64,000 bases of DNA from Chitinophagales bacterium (GTDB taxonomy: Bacteria; Bacteroidota; Bacteroidia; Chitinophagales; Chitinophagaceae). A program made the position numbers and the translations under genes. The notes beneath the pieces are model-generated. The model saw only the letters and a list, made by a program, of their open reading frames with translations. It was not told the origin of the DNA and ran no database searches. Within the stretch, counting starts at the first letter, position 1, and each line of letters opens with the position of its first letter. Below are positions 1 through 6,652 of the stretch, piece after piece. Where the stretch lies: NCBI GenBank assembly GCA_026936105.1, contig JAIXKI010000011.1, positions 125,877 to 189,876 of the forward strand. Direction: 5' to 3'.

Positions 1-140
1 TCCGCTTTTTCACTTTCTAATTGGTCAAGGTAACGCAAGAACAAAACCCAAGAAGTCTGTTCAATGTAGTCCAGTTCGCTGTCTGCACCTGCGTCTTTGT
101 AAAGTATGTCGTCTATGTTTTTAAAAGTCTGTTCGAACAT
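1..140 (-). CDS. hsdM: HsdM, type I restriction-modification methylase subunit (N-terminal fragment)
   Basis: The minus strand reads from an ATG at 140 and stays open to the window edge, giving 46 codons. The translation begins MFEQTFKNIDDILYKDAG and continues with ELDYIEQTSWVLFLRYLD. This is the conserved N-terminal helical domain of HsdM, the N6-adenine methylase subunit of type I restriction-modification systems. HsdM binds HsdS and methylates the recognition sequence. The catalytic domain, and presumably hsdS and hsdR, lie outside the window to the left. The fragment is recognisable by itself although it is short. It places the left end of the window next to a defence locus. Confidence 0.85.
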   Translation of the reverse strand, partial: MFEQTFKNIDDILYKDAGADSELDYIEQTSWVLFLRYLDQLESEKA

Positions 141-197
141 GTTGTCTTATTATCTCAATTTATAGTTTTCAAAGTTAATATTCTCGTTGTTGCGTTG

Positions 198-271
198 GCA
201 GAAAATGGCTCTTTTGGTTTTGCTGAAGGGTCGGCTTGTGGGCAGGGCAAAACCAAATGTGCCATTTGTGC
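198..271. repeat. Imperfect palindrome (attC-like hairpin) upstream of hsdM
   Basis: Arms 198-223 and 247-271 are inverted copies of each other with about three mismatches and one unpaired A, around a 23-base loop. The arms share the blocks TTTGGTTTTGC and AAATGGC. The shape (long imperfect stem with an extrahelical base) resembles the two palindromes at 460-656 and 1250-1383, but the sequence is different. It could also be an ordinary hairpin in the hsdM upstream region. Confidence 0.45.
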
Positions 272-459
272 GGTGGCAATTCAAAATATTTTGTGCGGTG
301 GGAAAAAAATTAAAACACAGAAGGGTAGTCAATGAGTGTCGGCTTACTCGTTGTCCGTTTGTTATATCGTTTTTATGTCTATGTTCACCTGTCAAAATGG
401 TTTACTTTAAGTTTACTTTTTGGTCGCCAGTTCGTTGTTTGCACGGTCGCCCTACCATT

Positions 460-656
460 GGCTATAACGAACAGGGCTTTGCGATGGGCTGGCATTTATA
501 ATGTCAAGCCCGGAACAAAAGCCCAATTGAAAAACTGAAGATGAAGATAAGTACAAAAGATAAATTATTAACGTCAAGCTGGAGCGAATGCTGATAGCGA
601 ACAAAAAGCTGATGTTTATTCCGTCAGCCAGCCTATTGCAAAACCCCATGTTAGCC
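460..656. repeat. Imperfect long palindrome, attC-like, left boundary of a small-gene cassette
   Basis: Arm 460-493 and arm 627-656 are inverted repeats. The inner parts, GGGCTTTGCGATGGGCTGGC on the left and the complement of GGGTTTTGCAATAGGCTGGC on the right, differ at four positions. The outer ends read GGCTATAAC on the left and GTTAGCC on the right, resembling the R'' and R' core ends of an integron attC site. The interior of 133 bases has no convincing gene. No integrase gene is visible in the window. Confidence 0.45.
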
Positions 657-709
657 GTTCGCTTTTTGTCCACCGACAAAAAGTGAACGGGTTGAAATAG
701 TAGAAAAGT

Positions 710-1018
710 ATGAAACAGAAAAAGTCAAATTGTCTATATGAAATAACAGTTGTTGAATGGGTTGATAGTTATGGTGCGATGTCAGGTTGGGTCAACCTTG
801 AAGATTATGAACCGCAAGAATTAGTCTGTGTCAGTAGTGGTGTCAAAGTTTATGAGGATAAAAAAGTTGTGGCACTTGCTCCGAATTACGCAACGTCCAC
901 AACTTATACGCCACAACAGGCGAACGGTCTGATGGTAATACCCAAATCTTGCATTTGTCGTATTACTTCTTTCCCTTGTTTCGAGCCTGTGTCAAAGCCG
1001 AAGCTGCAACACTCTTAA
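710..1018 (+). CDS. Small hypothetical protein of a mobile-element-associated family
   Basis: This 102-residue ORF starts MKQKKSNCLYEITVVEWVDS. The order of elements (a beta strand with WVDS, then SGWVNLEDYEP, VCVSSGVKVYEDKKVVALAPN, and a closing GLMVIPKSCICRI) is what I recall of short hypothetical proteins on phages and integrative elements that have no assigned function. The residues after about 86 do not fit that pattern, so the end may be altered. The gene lies between two palindromes and its 3' end overlaps the convergent 47-codon gene at 963-1106. No function can be assigned. Confidence 0.6.
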   Translation: MKQKKSNCLYEITVVEWVDSYGAMSGWVNLEDYEPQELVCVSSGVKVYEDKKVVALAPNYATSTTYTPQQANGLMVIPKSCICRITSFPCFEPVSKPKLQHS

Positions 1019-1106
1019 CAGTCTTTGAAGTGTTGGGATTACTCAACAACTTTGAGGCTTTAGAGGCGACCGACTTTGACGTGGACTCATTCTTTGATTT
1101 TGCCAT
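963..1106 (-). CDS. Small Lys/Ser-rich conserved protein (47 aa)
   Basis: The minus strand has an ATG at 1106 and TAA at 963-965, giving 47 residues. The protein starts MAKSKNESTSKSVASKASKL, continues with LLSNPNTSKTVKSVAASALTQ and ends ARNKGKK. From memory this matches a widespread family of very short basic proteins with the pattern S-K-x-V-A-S-x-A-S-K-x-L and S-A-x-S-A-L-x-Q. They are found on phages and genomic islands and have no known function. The last 56 bases overlap, tail to tail, the end of the gene at 710-1018. I infer that the two form a mobile gene pair. Confidence 0.65.
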   Translation of the reverse strand: MAKSKNESTSKSVASKASKLLSNPNTSKTVKSVAASALTQARNKGKK

Positions 1107-1134
1107 TGTTTAAAAATTTAATTTAGCTAAATTA

Positions 1135-1248
1135 ATGAGCAACAAAAATACTATAAATATTAGTATTAAGTCAGTCAGATATAAACAGTTTGTGGAAAAG
1201 TGTTGTGTCAAATGTTACTTGTCTGAAAACGGATGCTGTCTAAAGTGA
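1135..1248 (+). CDS. Possible Cys-rich micro-ORF (37 aa)
   Basis: An ATG at 1135 opens a 37-codon frame that ends in TGA at 1246-1248, one base before the GGCTAAC end of the palindrome at 1250. The translation contains CCVKCYLSENGCCLK, so five cysteines fall in the last 15 residues, which could bind metal or form disulfides. I recognise no family. Position directly against the palindrome is what a cassette gene would show, but an ORF this short may be chance. Confidence 0.3.
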   Translation: MSNKNTINISIKSVRYKQFVEKCCVKCYLSENGCCLK

Positions 1249-1249
1249 C

Positions 1250-1383
1250 GGCTAACGGTTGGCAAATTGGCGAGGGAGCGGAATTTTAGCACTAAAGTTC
1301 AATAGAATTACTACCGTTTAACTTTGCACTTTCGTTCAATCGAAGCCGATCACCCGCTCTCTTGCCAATTTGTTTGTTGCCGG
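1250..1383. repeat. Imperfect long palindrome, attC-like, right boundary of the small-gene cassette
   Basis: Arm 1263-1281 (CAAATTGGCGAGGGAGCGG) pairs with arm 1354-1372, with two mismatches. Outside this, GGCTAAC at 1250-1256 faces GTTGCC near 1376-1381. The 72-base interior contains a second inverted pair, AAAGTT and AACTTT. The right arm supplies the last codons of the minus-strand membrane protein gene that ends at 1350, so that protein's tail is encoded by the palindrome. Confidence 0.5.
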
Positions 1384-2027
1384 CTGGTTTTCTTTTTATG
1401 CATTATTCTGTTTATCCATATCAAGGCTATTGAGAAAACTAAAAATACAATGGTTAGTATCAAACTATTAAGAATCACTTTGTTGACCCCAATTACATTT
1501 ACATCAAGAAACGGGTAGGGGTAGAAACTCGTATAGTGTCCCCGTATCACTGTGTAGATTAGAAATAATAAGGGAAAAAGGAGCCAAAGGAAAGAATCTT
1601 TATATTTAAGTTCTTTGTGACCTTGTTGTAGAATCCAATACAAAAGAACCAATAAAGGAATTACGGAATGTAATAATTCATCAACAATTTTTTGCAAACC
1701 TTGCGGGTCCCAAATGTGTCTTAATGCAATTTGATAAACTATTCCGACGATGGCTATATAAACGGTTATTGCCGTTAGAGCCTTTAGGTTAATTTTGCTT
1801 TGTTTTTTGGTGTTGATATTTCGCCAAGATAAAAGTGTAAAATAGAGAGCCACAAGAGTATTGGATAAAATGGTAAAATAGCTAAAGTAGGTTATCGTAG
1901 TATCCCAAACCGAAGCCGTTCTGTTTTCAAAGGAAATCCAATATTGAGCCATCAAAGCAAACCACGTCAATATTATTATTAACACGGCTAATGCTTTTTT
2001 GCTTCCTTTCTTGACGGAAATTTCCAT
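1350..2027 (-). CDS. Pr6Pr-type integral membrane protein
   Basis: The 225-residue product has about six hydrophobic helices: near residues 12-30, 42-65, 82-102, 122-137, 147-160 and 185-207. The block GHYTSFYPYPFLDVNVIG near residue 162 is typical of the Pr6Pr family, found in bacteria and distantly related to eukaryotic FAR-17a/AIG1-like membrane hydrolases. The bacterial role is unknown. The final residues (SRQQTNWQESG) are encoded by the right arm of the adjacent palindrome, suggesting that the original C-terminus was replaced. The lipoprotein gene at 2039-2533 lies 11 bases upstream on the same strand and is probably cotranscribed. Confidence 0.7.
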   Translation of the reverse strand: MEISVKKGSKKALAVLIIILTWFALMAQYWISFENRTASVWDTTITYFSYFTILSNTLVALYFTLLSWRNINTKKQSKINLKALTAITVYIAIVGIVYQIALRHIWDPQGLQKIVDELLHSVIPLLVLLYWILQQGHKELKYKDSFLWLLFPLLFLIYTVIRGHYTSFYPYPFLDVNVIGVNKVILNSLILTIVFLVFSIALIWINRIMHKKKTSRQQTNWQESG

Positions 2028-2038
2028 TTCGATTTACA

Positions 2039-2533
2039 TTATGGATTTACTCGAAAATGTTTCTCATTTTGCACACAGTCAATACGGTGAAATTTTATTC
2101 CTTTTGAGAAGTCGATTTTTGTACTGTCTTTAAATTTCATTTTCCCATTTTGTTCAACCATTTCTCCAAATCCTTCGGTGGCTGTACTGTCAGAAAGCAA
2201 AAAAGCTACTTCTCTTACAGATTGCATTCCTTCAGAATGATAGGTGTAATCTCCATAGAAAATATTGTTTACGATTTTTCCTTCCAATGTTCCTTTTGAA
2301 TTATCTTTCTCATAAAATTGATAATGTAACATTCCCGTAGCAACGTTGGGAAATGCCTCAATTTTCAGCCAAATGCTGTCTTTCCCGGATATAGATACGA
2401 AGCAATTAGATTGCGGAATCATAATTTTTGCTTCGTGATTGGGCGATTTAGCATCTTCTTGATGTTGCTTTTTAGATGTGTTACACGAAAACAGTAAAAG
2501 TGTAATCAATGTGGGTAAAATTATATTCTTCAT
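2039..2533 (-). CDS. Hypothetical lipoprotein
   Basis: The 164-residue protein begins MKNIILPTLITLLLFSCNTS. This is a short hydrophobic signal followed by a lipobox cysteine at residue 17, so it should be lipid-anchored in the envelope. The mature part has no recognisable domain. It has beta-rich segments such as CFVSISGKDSIWLKIEAFPN and GTLEGKIVNNIFYGDYTYHSEGM, and a phrase like those in small Bacteroidota lipoproteins that report on added functional groups. It is first in a likely two-gene unit with the membrane protein at 1350-2027. Confidence 0.7.
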   Translation of the reverse strand: MKNIILPTLITLLLFSCNTSKKQHQEDAKSPNHEAKIMIPQSNCFVSISGKDSIWLKIEAFPNVATGMLHYQFYEKDNSKGTLEGKIVNNIFYGDYTYHSEGMQSVREVAFLLSDSTATEGFGEMVEQNGKMKFKDSTKIDFSKGIKFHRIDCVQNEKHFRVNP

Positions 2534-2910
2534 GTCAATTGTTTTTAATGTGTTCTTCTAAACTTGCCGGCAACACTCAAATTTATGATATAAGACGTAT
2601 TGTTTCAAAAAATACAATGGCTGAAAACCAATGGGTTGATGTTATACATTCTGTATTGTTATTAGTACAATCCGATCTGCCAATCTATAGCTTCTTTTTT
2701 CCAAAGCTCGTCTAAAGGACTAATGAAATTAATTTAATTGCTTCTTACTTATGTGCGGCATCATTGTTCCCGGAAACGTTTTATTTTATGGAATTGTGTG
2801 TAATAAAAAATGTTGCATGAAAAATATGCATATCCAACACAACCCGAAATCAATTACACCTTACCCTATTCCTAAAACCCAATTCCCAATTCCCTTCCCC
2901 CTCTGAAACC
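2534..2910. other. Intergenic, no gene seen
   Basis: AT-rich spacer between the lipoprotein gene and the end of the S9 peptidase gene. A 68-codon plus-strand frame here has no family resemblance and is taken as chance. It contains upstream sequence for the lipoprotein gene. I see no clear terminator. Confidence 0.5.
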
Positions 2911-4824
2911 TTATTTCAGCGTTTCCTCCAGCCATCTGAAAAATTCTCTCTGCCATACCAGGGCATTCTGCGGGCTGAGCACCCAGTGGTTTTCATCAGG
3001 CAGGTACAGGAATTCACTTTTTATTCCCCTGAGTTGTGCTGCCTGGAATGCCTGTTGTCCCTGTCCGATGGGAACACGATAATCTTTTCCTCCCTGTACG
3101 ATCAGGATGGGAGTGTCCCACTGGTCCACAAAGTTGCTGGGTGATTGGGAAAAACTTCTTTGTGCCACAGCATTTTTCTTGTCCCAGTATGGCCCGCCTT
3201 TTTCCCAGTTCTCAAACCACATTTCATCGGTGGTGCCATACATACTGCGGAAGTCAAAGACACCATCGTGTGCAATGAATGAACGGAATCTTCCCCGGTG
3301 CATACCCGCCAGTTCAAAAACGGAGAAGCCTCCGAAGCTGGCGCCCACGCATCCTCTGCGGTTTTTATCAACGAATTTTTCTTTGCTTACCGCATCAATA
3401 GCAGACAGGTAATCCTGCATCACCAGCCCGCCCCAGTCTTTACTTACCTGTGCATTCCATTTGGTGCCGAAACCCGGCATGCCTCTGCGGTCAGGAGCCA
3501 CCACAATGTATCCCTGTGAAGCCATCAGCTGAAAATTCCATCGGAAGGAATAGAACTGGGTGAGCGCCGACTGAGGGCCTCCCTGGCAATAAAGAAGCGT
3601 GGGATATTTTTTTGACGGATCGAAGCCGGGAGGATAGATCACCCACACCAGCATTTGTTTATTATCCACCGTTTTTACAAACCGTCTTTCGGTTTTACAG
3701 AGGCTTATAGTATTGTACACCCCATCATTCACATGGGTCAGTTGTTTCATTTCACCACTGCTGATGTCCACAGAGTAAATCTCGTTTGCATGATTCATGT
3801 CGCATCTTGTCACGATCAGCGAGTTTCCGTATTGACCGATGATGCCGTTCACATCAAAATCACCTTTGGTGACCTGGCGGATGGCTGGGATCTTTTTTGT
3901 CACACCGGTATAATCCACTTCAAATAGCTGAAGCGTGCCATTGGTGGCCGCCCAGAAGAAAAGATGTTTATCATCATCGGCCCAGCGAAATCCTTCCACA
4001 TGGATATCATCCCTGTGCCCCGTCAGGTTTACAACACCTGCCGGAGTAAGAGCAACGAGATCCTGTTTATCGGCTTCATAACCGGGCGTCTTCATTTGCA
4101 GCCATGCCAGCACTCCGTTCCTGTTGTATTGCGGGCTGATATCGTATCCTTTATTTTTCTCAGTCAGATTAAATGTTTTTCCTGTTTCGATGTCGTATTC
4201 ATAGAGGTCGGTGTTGGTGCTGATGGTATAGGCAGTGCCGTATTCTTTTTTAGTGCAATAAACAATGTGTTTGCCATCGGGGTTCCAGATATAATCTTCA
4301 TCACCGCCGAATGGCTTCTGGGGACAATCATAAGGCTCGCCGGGCATCAGGTCTTTTTCATCAACAGGGTTCCCATTTTCCATTTTTGATAAAAACACAT
4401 GACTGAATTTCCCGTCTTCCCAGGTATCCCAATGGCGGTACATCAGGTTGTCGTATATGTAAACATTGGATTTGGGAAGGTCAGGGTAAAAATCAGATCC
4501 GGTAACTTTCTTCACTTTTACCTCCTTACTGCTGATCATATATTTTCCGTCAGGAGAAATATTTTTTTCATACAACAGGCTATCAGGGTTCCTGATTTCC
4601 TTAGGTGCTCCGCCTTCTGCAGGGATCATGTAGTAATACCGGTTGCTTTTGTTGGCCTGCCAATCGGGAATGCTGACAGAATAGATCACTGATTTACCGT
4701 CTTTGCTCATTCCCATTCCTGACACTCTGCCCAGCTTCCACAGAAGTTCGGGTGTCATCTTTGGTTGTGAAAATGCAAACAGGGTTATCAACAGCAGGAA
4801 TGCTGTGAAGATTTTTTTCAGCAT
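2911..4824 (-). CDS. S9 family peptidase (dipeptidyl/acylaminoacyl peptidase type)
   Basis: A 637-residue exported serine peptidase that removes dipeptides or acylated residues from peptides in the periplasm. The signal peptide is MLKKIFTAFLLLITLFAFSQ. Residues of about 25-390 form the WD40-like beta-propeller, with repeats such as SPDGKYMISS and NPDGKHIVYC. The C-terminal alpha/beta hydrolase domain carries the nucleophile Ser496 in GASFGGF, Asp581 in GGKDYRVP and His613 in ENHWV, so the triad is complete. Length fits the family. It is a single gene with a divergent MtfA-like gene upstream. The substrate preference cannot be read from sequence. Confidence 0.92.
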   Translation of the reverse strand: MLKKIFTAFLLLITLFAFSQPKMTPELLWKLGRVSGMGMSKDGKSVIYSVSIPDWQANKSNRYYYMIPAEGGAPKEIRNPDSLLYEKNISPDGKYMISSKEVKVKKVTGSDFYPDLPKSNVYIYDNLMYRHWDTWEDGKFSHVFLSKMENGNPVDEKDLMPGEPYDCPQKPFGGDEDYIWNPDGKHIVYCTKKEYGTAYTISTNTDLYEYDIETGKTFNLTEKNKGYDISPQYNRNGVLAWLQMKTPGYEADKQDLVALTPAGVVNLTGHRDDIHVEGFRWADDDKHLFFWAATNGTLQLFEVDYTGVTKKIPAIRQVTKGDFDVNGIIGQYGNSLIVTRCDMNHANEIYSVDISSGEMKQLTHVNDGVYNTISLCKTERRFVKTVDNKQMLVWVIYPPGFDPSKKYPTLLYCQGGPQSALTQFYSFRWNFQLMASQGYIVVAPDRRGMPGFGTKWNAQVSKDWGGLVMQDYLSAIDAVSKEKFVDKNRRGCVGASFGGFSVFELAGMHRGRFRSFIAHDGVFDFRSMYGTTDEMWFENWEKGGPYWDKKNAVAQRSFSQSPSNFVDQWDTPILIVQGGKDYRVPIGQGQQAFQAAQLRGIKSEFLYLPDENHWVLSPQNALVWQREFFRWLEETLK

Positions 4825-4951
4825 AGTAATCAGTTTTATGAATTGAAGATACTATTCTTTGAAATGCAAAGAACATTCTTCATTATTGCCGCAACAGGCA
4901 GGATAAAATAAGATTGTATTCATTATTTTACAGGTTCAATTCTTCCGACAA

Positions 4952-5728
4952 ATGCTGATCACCGTTTTGCAGATCTTAGTGGTGCTGATCTTTCTGGTCT
5001 TTCTGATCAACCTGGTACTGAAGATCACCCGCAAAAGCCGCTTCATTGAGCCTTTGCCGGATCATTTTCCTGACCTGCTCCGGTCACATGTACGTTTTTA
5101 CAGGGAACTTGATGATGCTGGTAAAAAATTCTTTGAGCAAAAGATGAGACATTTTTTTACCGAAGTAAGGATCACGGGTATCGGCACCGATGTGGAAGAC
5201 ATTGACCAGGCATTGATCGGCGCAGCAGCCGTGATACCGGTTTATGCATACAAAGACTGGGAATATATTGATCTGCACGAAGTATTGTTATATCCCGGGG
5301 CATTCAGCAGGGATTTTGACCAGGTCGGTTATCATCGCAACATAACGGGTATGGTGGGAAGCGGCCCTTTACAGAATGTGATGATCTTGTCGAAGCAGGC
5401 GCTGCGTGAGGGTTTTATCAATGAAGAAAGTAAAAGCAATTCCGCCATTCATGAATTTGCCCACCTGATAGACAAGATGGACGGATCACTGGATGGAGTA
5501 CCTCAGATATTTTTAGCAAAACAAAATGTGGAAGTATGGAATAAGCTGGTGAACGATGCTATCTTGCTGATGCAGCAGGGAAGGTCTGATATTGATCTAT
5601 ATGCCCTTACCAATAAAGTTGAGTTTTTTGCCGTGGTGACAGAATACTTTTTTAAGAGGCCGGACCTTTTAAAGCATTCGCACCCTGAGCTGTGTGCAAT
5701 GATGGAACAGGTATTTCTGAATAAGTAG
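4952..5728 (+). CDS. mtfA: MtfA-like zinc metallopeptidase (M90)
   Basis: A 258-residue protein of the M90 (MtfA/DgsA anti-repressor) family. The zinc motif HEFAH is at residues 167-171, followed by LIDKMDG, the family signature. A downstream Glu in EFFAVVTEYFF is the probable third ligand. In enterobacteria MtfA binds the Mlc repressor and has aminopeptidase activity; Mlc is not expected here, so the role is open. Unlike the soluble E. coli protein, this one begins with a hydrophobic helix (residues 2-24), so it is likely membrane-anchored. It is transcribed divergently from the S9 peptidase gene. Confidence 0.88.
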   Translation: MLITVLQILVVLIFLVFLINLVLKITRKSRFIEPLPDHFPDLLRSHVRFYRELDDAGKKFFEQKMRHFFTEVRITGIGTDVEDIDQALIGAAAVIPVYAYKDWEYIDLHEVLLYPGAFSRDFDQVGYHRNITGMVGSGPLQNVMILSKQALREGFINEESKSNSAIHEFAHLIDKMDGSLDGVPQIFLAKQNVEVWNKLVNDAILLMQQGRSDIDLYALTNKVEFFAVVTEYFFKRPDLLKHSHPELCAMMEQVFLNK

Positions 5729-5747
5729 GAAAAAAAGATTCAGCATT

Positions 5748-5927
5748 TCAATCTCTCGAGAGGATCAATCCGACAATTCCAATAACAGATAACCCGATCC
5801 AGATATAAAGCATTTTCATGGTTTTGATCTCCAGGTACCTGATATGCCAGCCCAGTTTATAGTTCAGAAAGAATCCAAGGGCAATGATGATGACAACGAT
5901 ACTCAGAAAACGTATGACCATTTTCAT
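5748..5927 (-). CDS. Small membrane protein (59 aa)
   Basis: The minus strand ATG at 5927 opens a 59-codon frame ending in TGA at 5748-5750. It begins MKMVIRFLSIVVIIIALGFF, has a short polar loop (NYKLGWHIRYLEIKTMK), and ends with a second hydrophobic helix LYIWIGLSVIGIVGLIL. Two transmembrane segments with positive flanks are expected. I recognise no family. It lies convergent with mtfA, 19 bases after the mtfA stop. The clean two-helix pattern supports a real gene. Confidence 0.6.
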   Translation of the reverse strand: MKMVIRFLSIVVIIIALGFFLNYKLGWHIRYLEIKTMKMLYIWIGLSVIGIVGLILSRD

Positions 5928-6080
5928 AAAGATCAGTTTTGGTCATTTTAAAACTAAGAAATTTTTTCTGAAAAAATATTGATTTGAGTTGATCCGCTCC
6001 GGGAGAAAGAGTGTATGAATAAAGGGGCTGTATCAGAAGTAAAAAAATCACTTCTACGATCGCATAAGCGATGACACCGG

Positions 6081-6482
6081 CGGCAAAAAAAGCCTTCAGG
6101 ACTTTGCGAGGCAATAAGAGAGAGATGCATTGTGTGACGTCAGACAGTATTGCCGAAGCAAACTGCACTCGAAGGCAGATCGCTTCGTCGCTTTGCTCCT
6201 CGCGAAGACCATCGCGGCAAAAAAAGCCTTCAGGACTTTGCGAGGCAATAAGAGAGAGATGCATTGTGTGACGTCAGACAGTATTGCCGAAGCAAACTGC
6301 ACTCGAAGGCAGATCGCTTCGTCGCTTTGCTCCTCGCGAAGACCATCGCGGCAAAAAAAGCCTTCAGGACTTTGCGAGGCAATAAGAGAGAGATGCATTG
6401 TGTGACGTCAGACAGTATTGCCGAAGCAAACTGCACTCGAAGGCAGATCGCTTCGTCGCTGTACTACTCGTCATGGCCATCG
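6081..6482. repeat. Three tandem copies of a 134-bp unit
   Basis: Units start at 6081, 6215 and 6349. The first two joins are identical, and the third unit keeps its length but diverges over 6461-6476. Each unit holds a GCGAGGCA block near the start and an inverted counterpart (TGCTCCTCGCGAAGA) near the end, so each can fold back on itself. The repeats create open frames on both strands (for example with the phrase REEQSDEAI) that are artefacts of the repeat and not genes. Confidence 0.9.
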
Positions 6483-6569
6483 CGGCATAAATGAAGAAGG
6501 TTGTAGCAGAAGTAAAAAAATTACTTCTACGATCGCATAAACGATAACCTATTCGTAGAGGAATACGAA

Positions 6570-6603
6570 TAAAAAAGAGGCTATCTTAACTTTTAGACAG
6601 CCT
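6570..6603 (-). terminator. Terminator at the right end of the MITE, downstream of fbaB
   Basis: On the minus strand the stem AGGCTGTC / GATAGCCT (6596-6603 with 6578-6585; one C-A mismatch) is followed by a run of T (complement of the A run at 6571-6576). It lies about 50 bases past the fbaB stop. The equivalent end of copy 2 forms the same structure after a susD gene. Confidence 0.6.
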
Positions 6604-6612
6604 TAACTTTTT

Positions 6613-6638
6613 AAACCTGCTTGTGGGAAGACAGGTTT
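6613..6638. terminator. Hairpin between MITE and fbaB
   Basis: AAACCTG at 6613-6619 pairs with CAGGTTT at 6632-6638. The T-rich tract follows on the plus strand (TTGATTTTTTATT), so it would terminate plus-strand transcription coming through the repeat. It could also act as an extra stem after fbaB. Confidence 0.5.
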
Positions 6639-6652
6639 TGATTTTTTATTTC

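Larger units (their letters stand above)
6022..6605. mobile_element. MITE-like repeat element, copy 1 (with internal triplication)
   Basis: The left end at 6024 reads GGGGCTGTATCAGAAGTAAA. The right end, on the opposite strand, reads AGGCTGTCTAAAAGTTAAG, giving imperfect terminal inverted repeats. A subterminal hairpin, AGAAGT and ACTTCT around an A-rich loop, occurs at both 6035-6055 and about 6508-6528, each followed by the same GATCGCATAA block, so two elements look nested. The same parts recur in the same order at 48700-48905. No transposase is encoded. I infer a non-autonomous element mobilised in trans. Confidence 0.65.

Noticed and set aside
21-335. 104-codon plus-strand frame at the left edge
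   Set aside because: It lies antisense to the clear HsdM N-terminus and then crosses the palindrome; no family resemblance.
332-538. 68-codon plus-strand frame
   Set aside because: Low-complexity translation running into the palindrome arm; no sign of conservation.
2509-2715. 68-codon plus-strand frame upstream of the lipoprotein gene
   Set aside because: No conserved pattern, and its start lies inside the signal-peptide codons of the lipoprotein gene on the other strand.
6081-6482. Tandem repeats considered as a CRISPR array
   Set aside because: Units are 134 bases, contiguous and without unique spacers; no cas genes are near.
6071-6494. Several overlapping open frames on both strands with the phrase REEQSDEAI or its reverse
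   Set aside because: They are created by the tandem 134-bp repeat; every frame repeats itself with the repeat period and none starts or stops independently of it.
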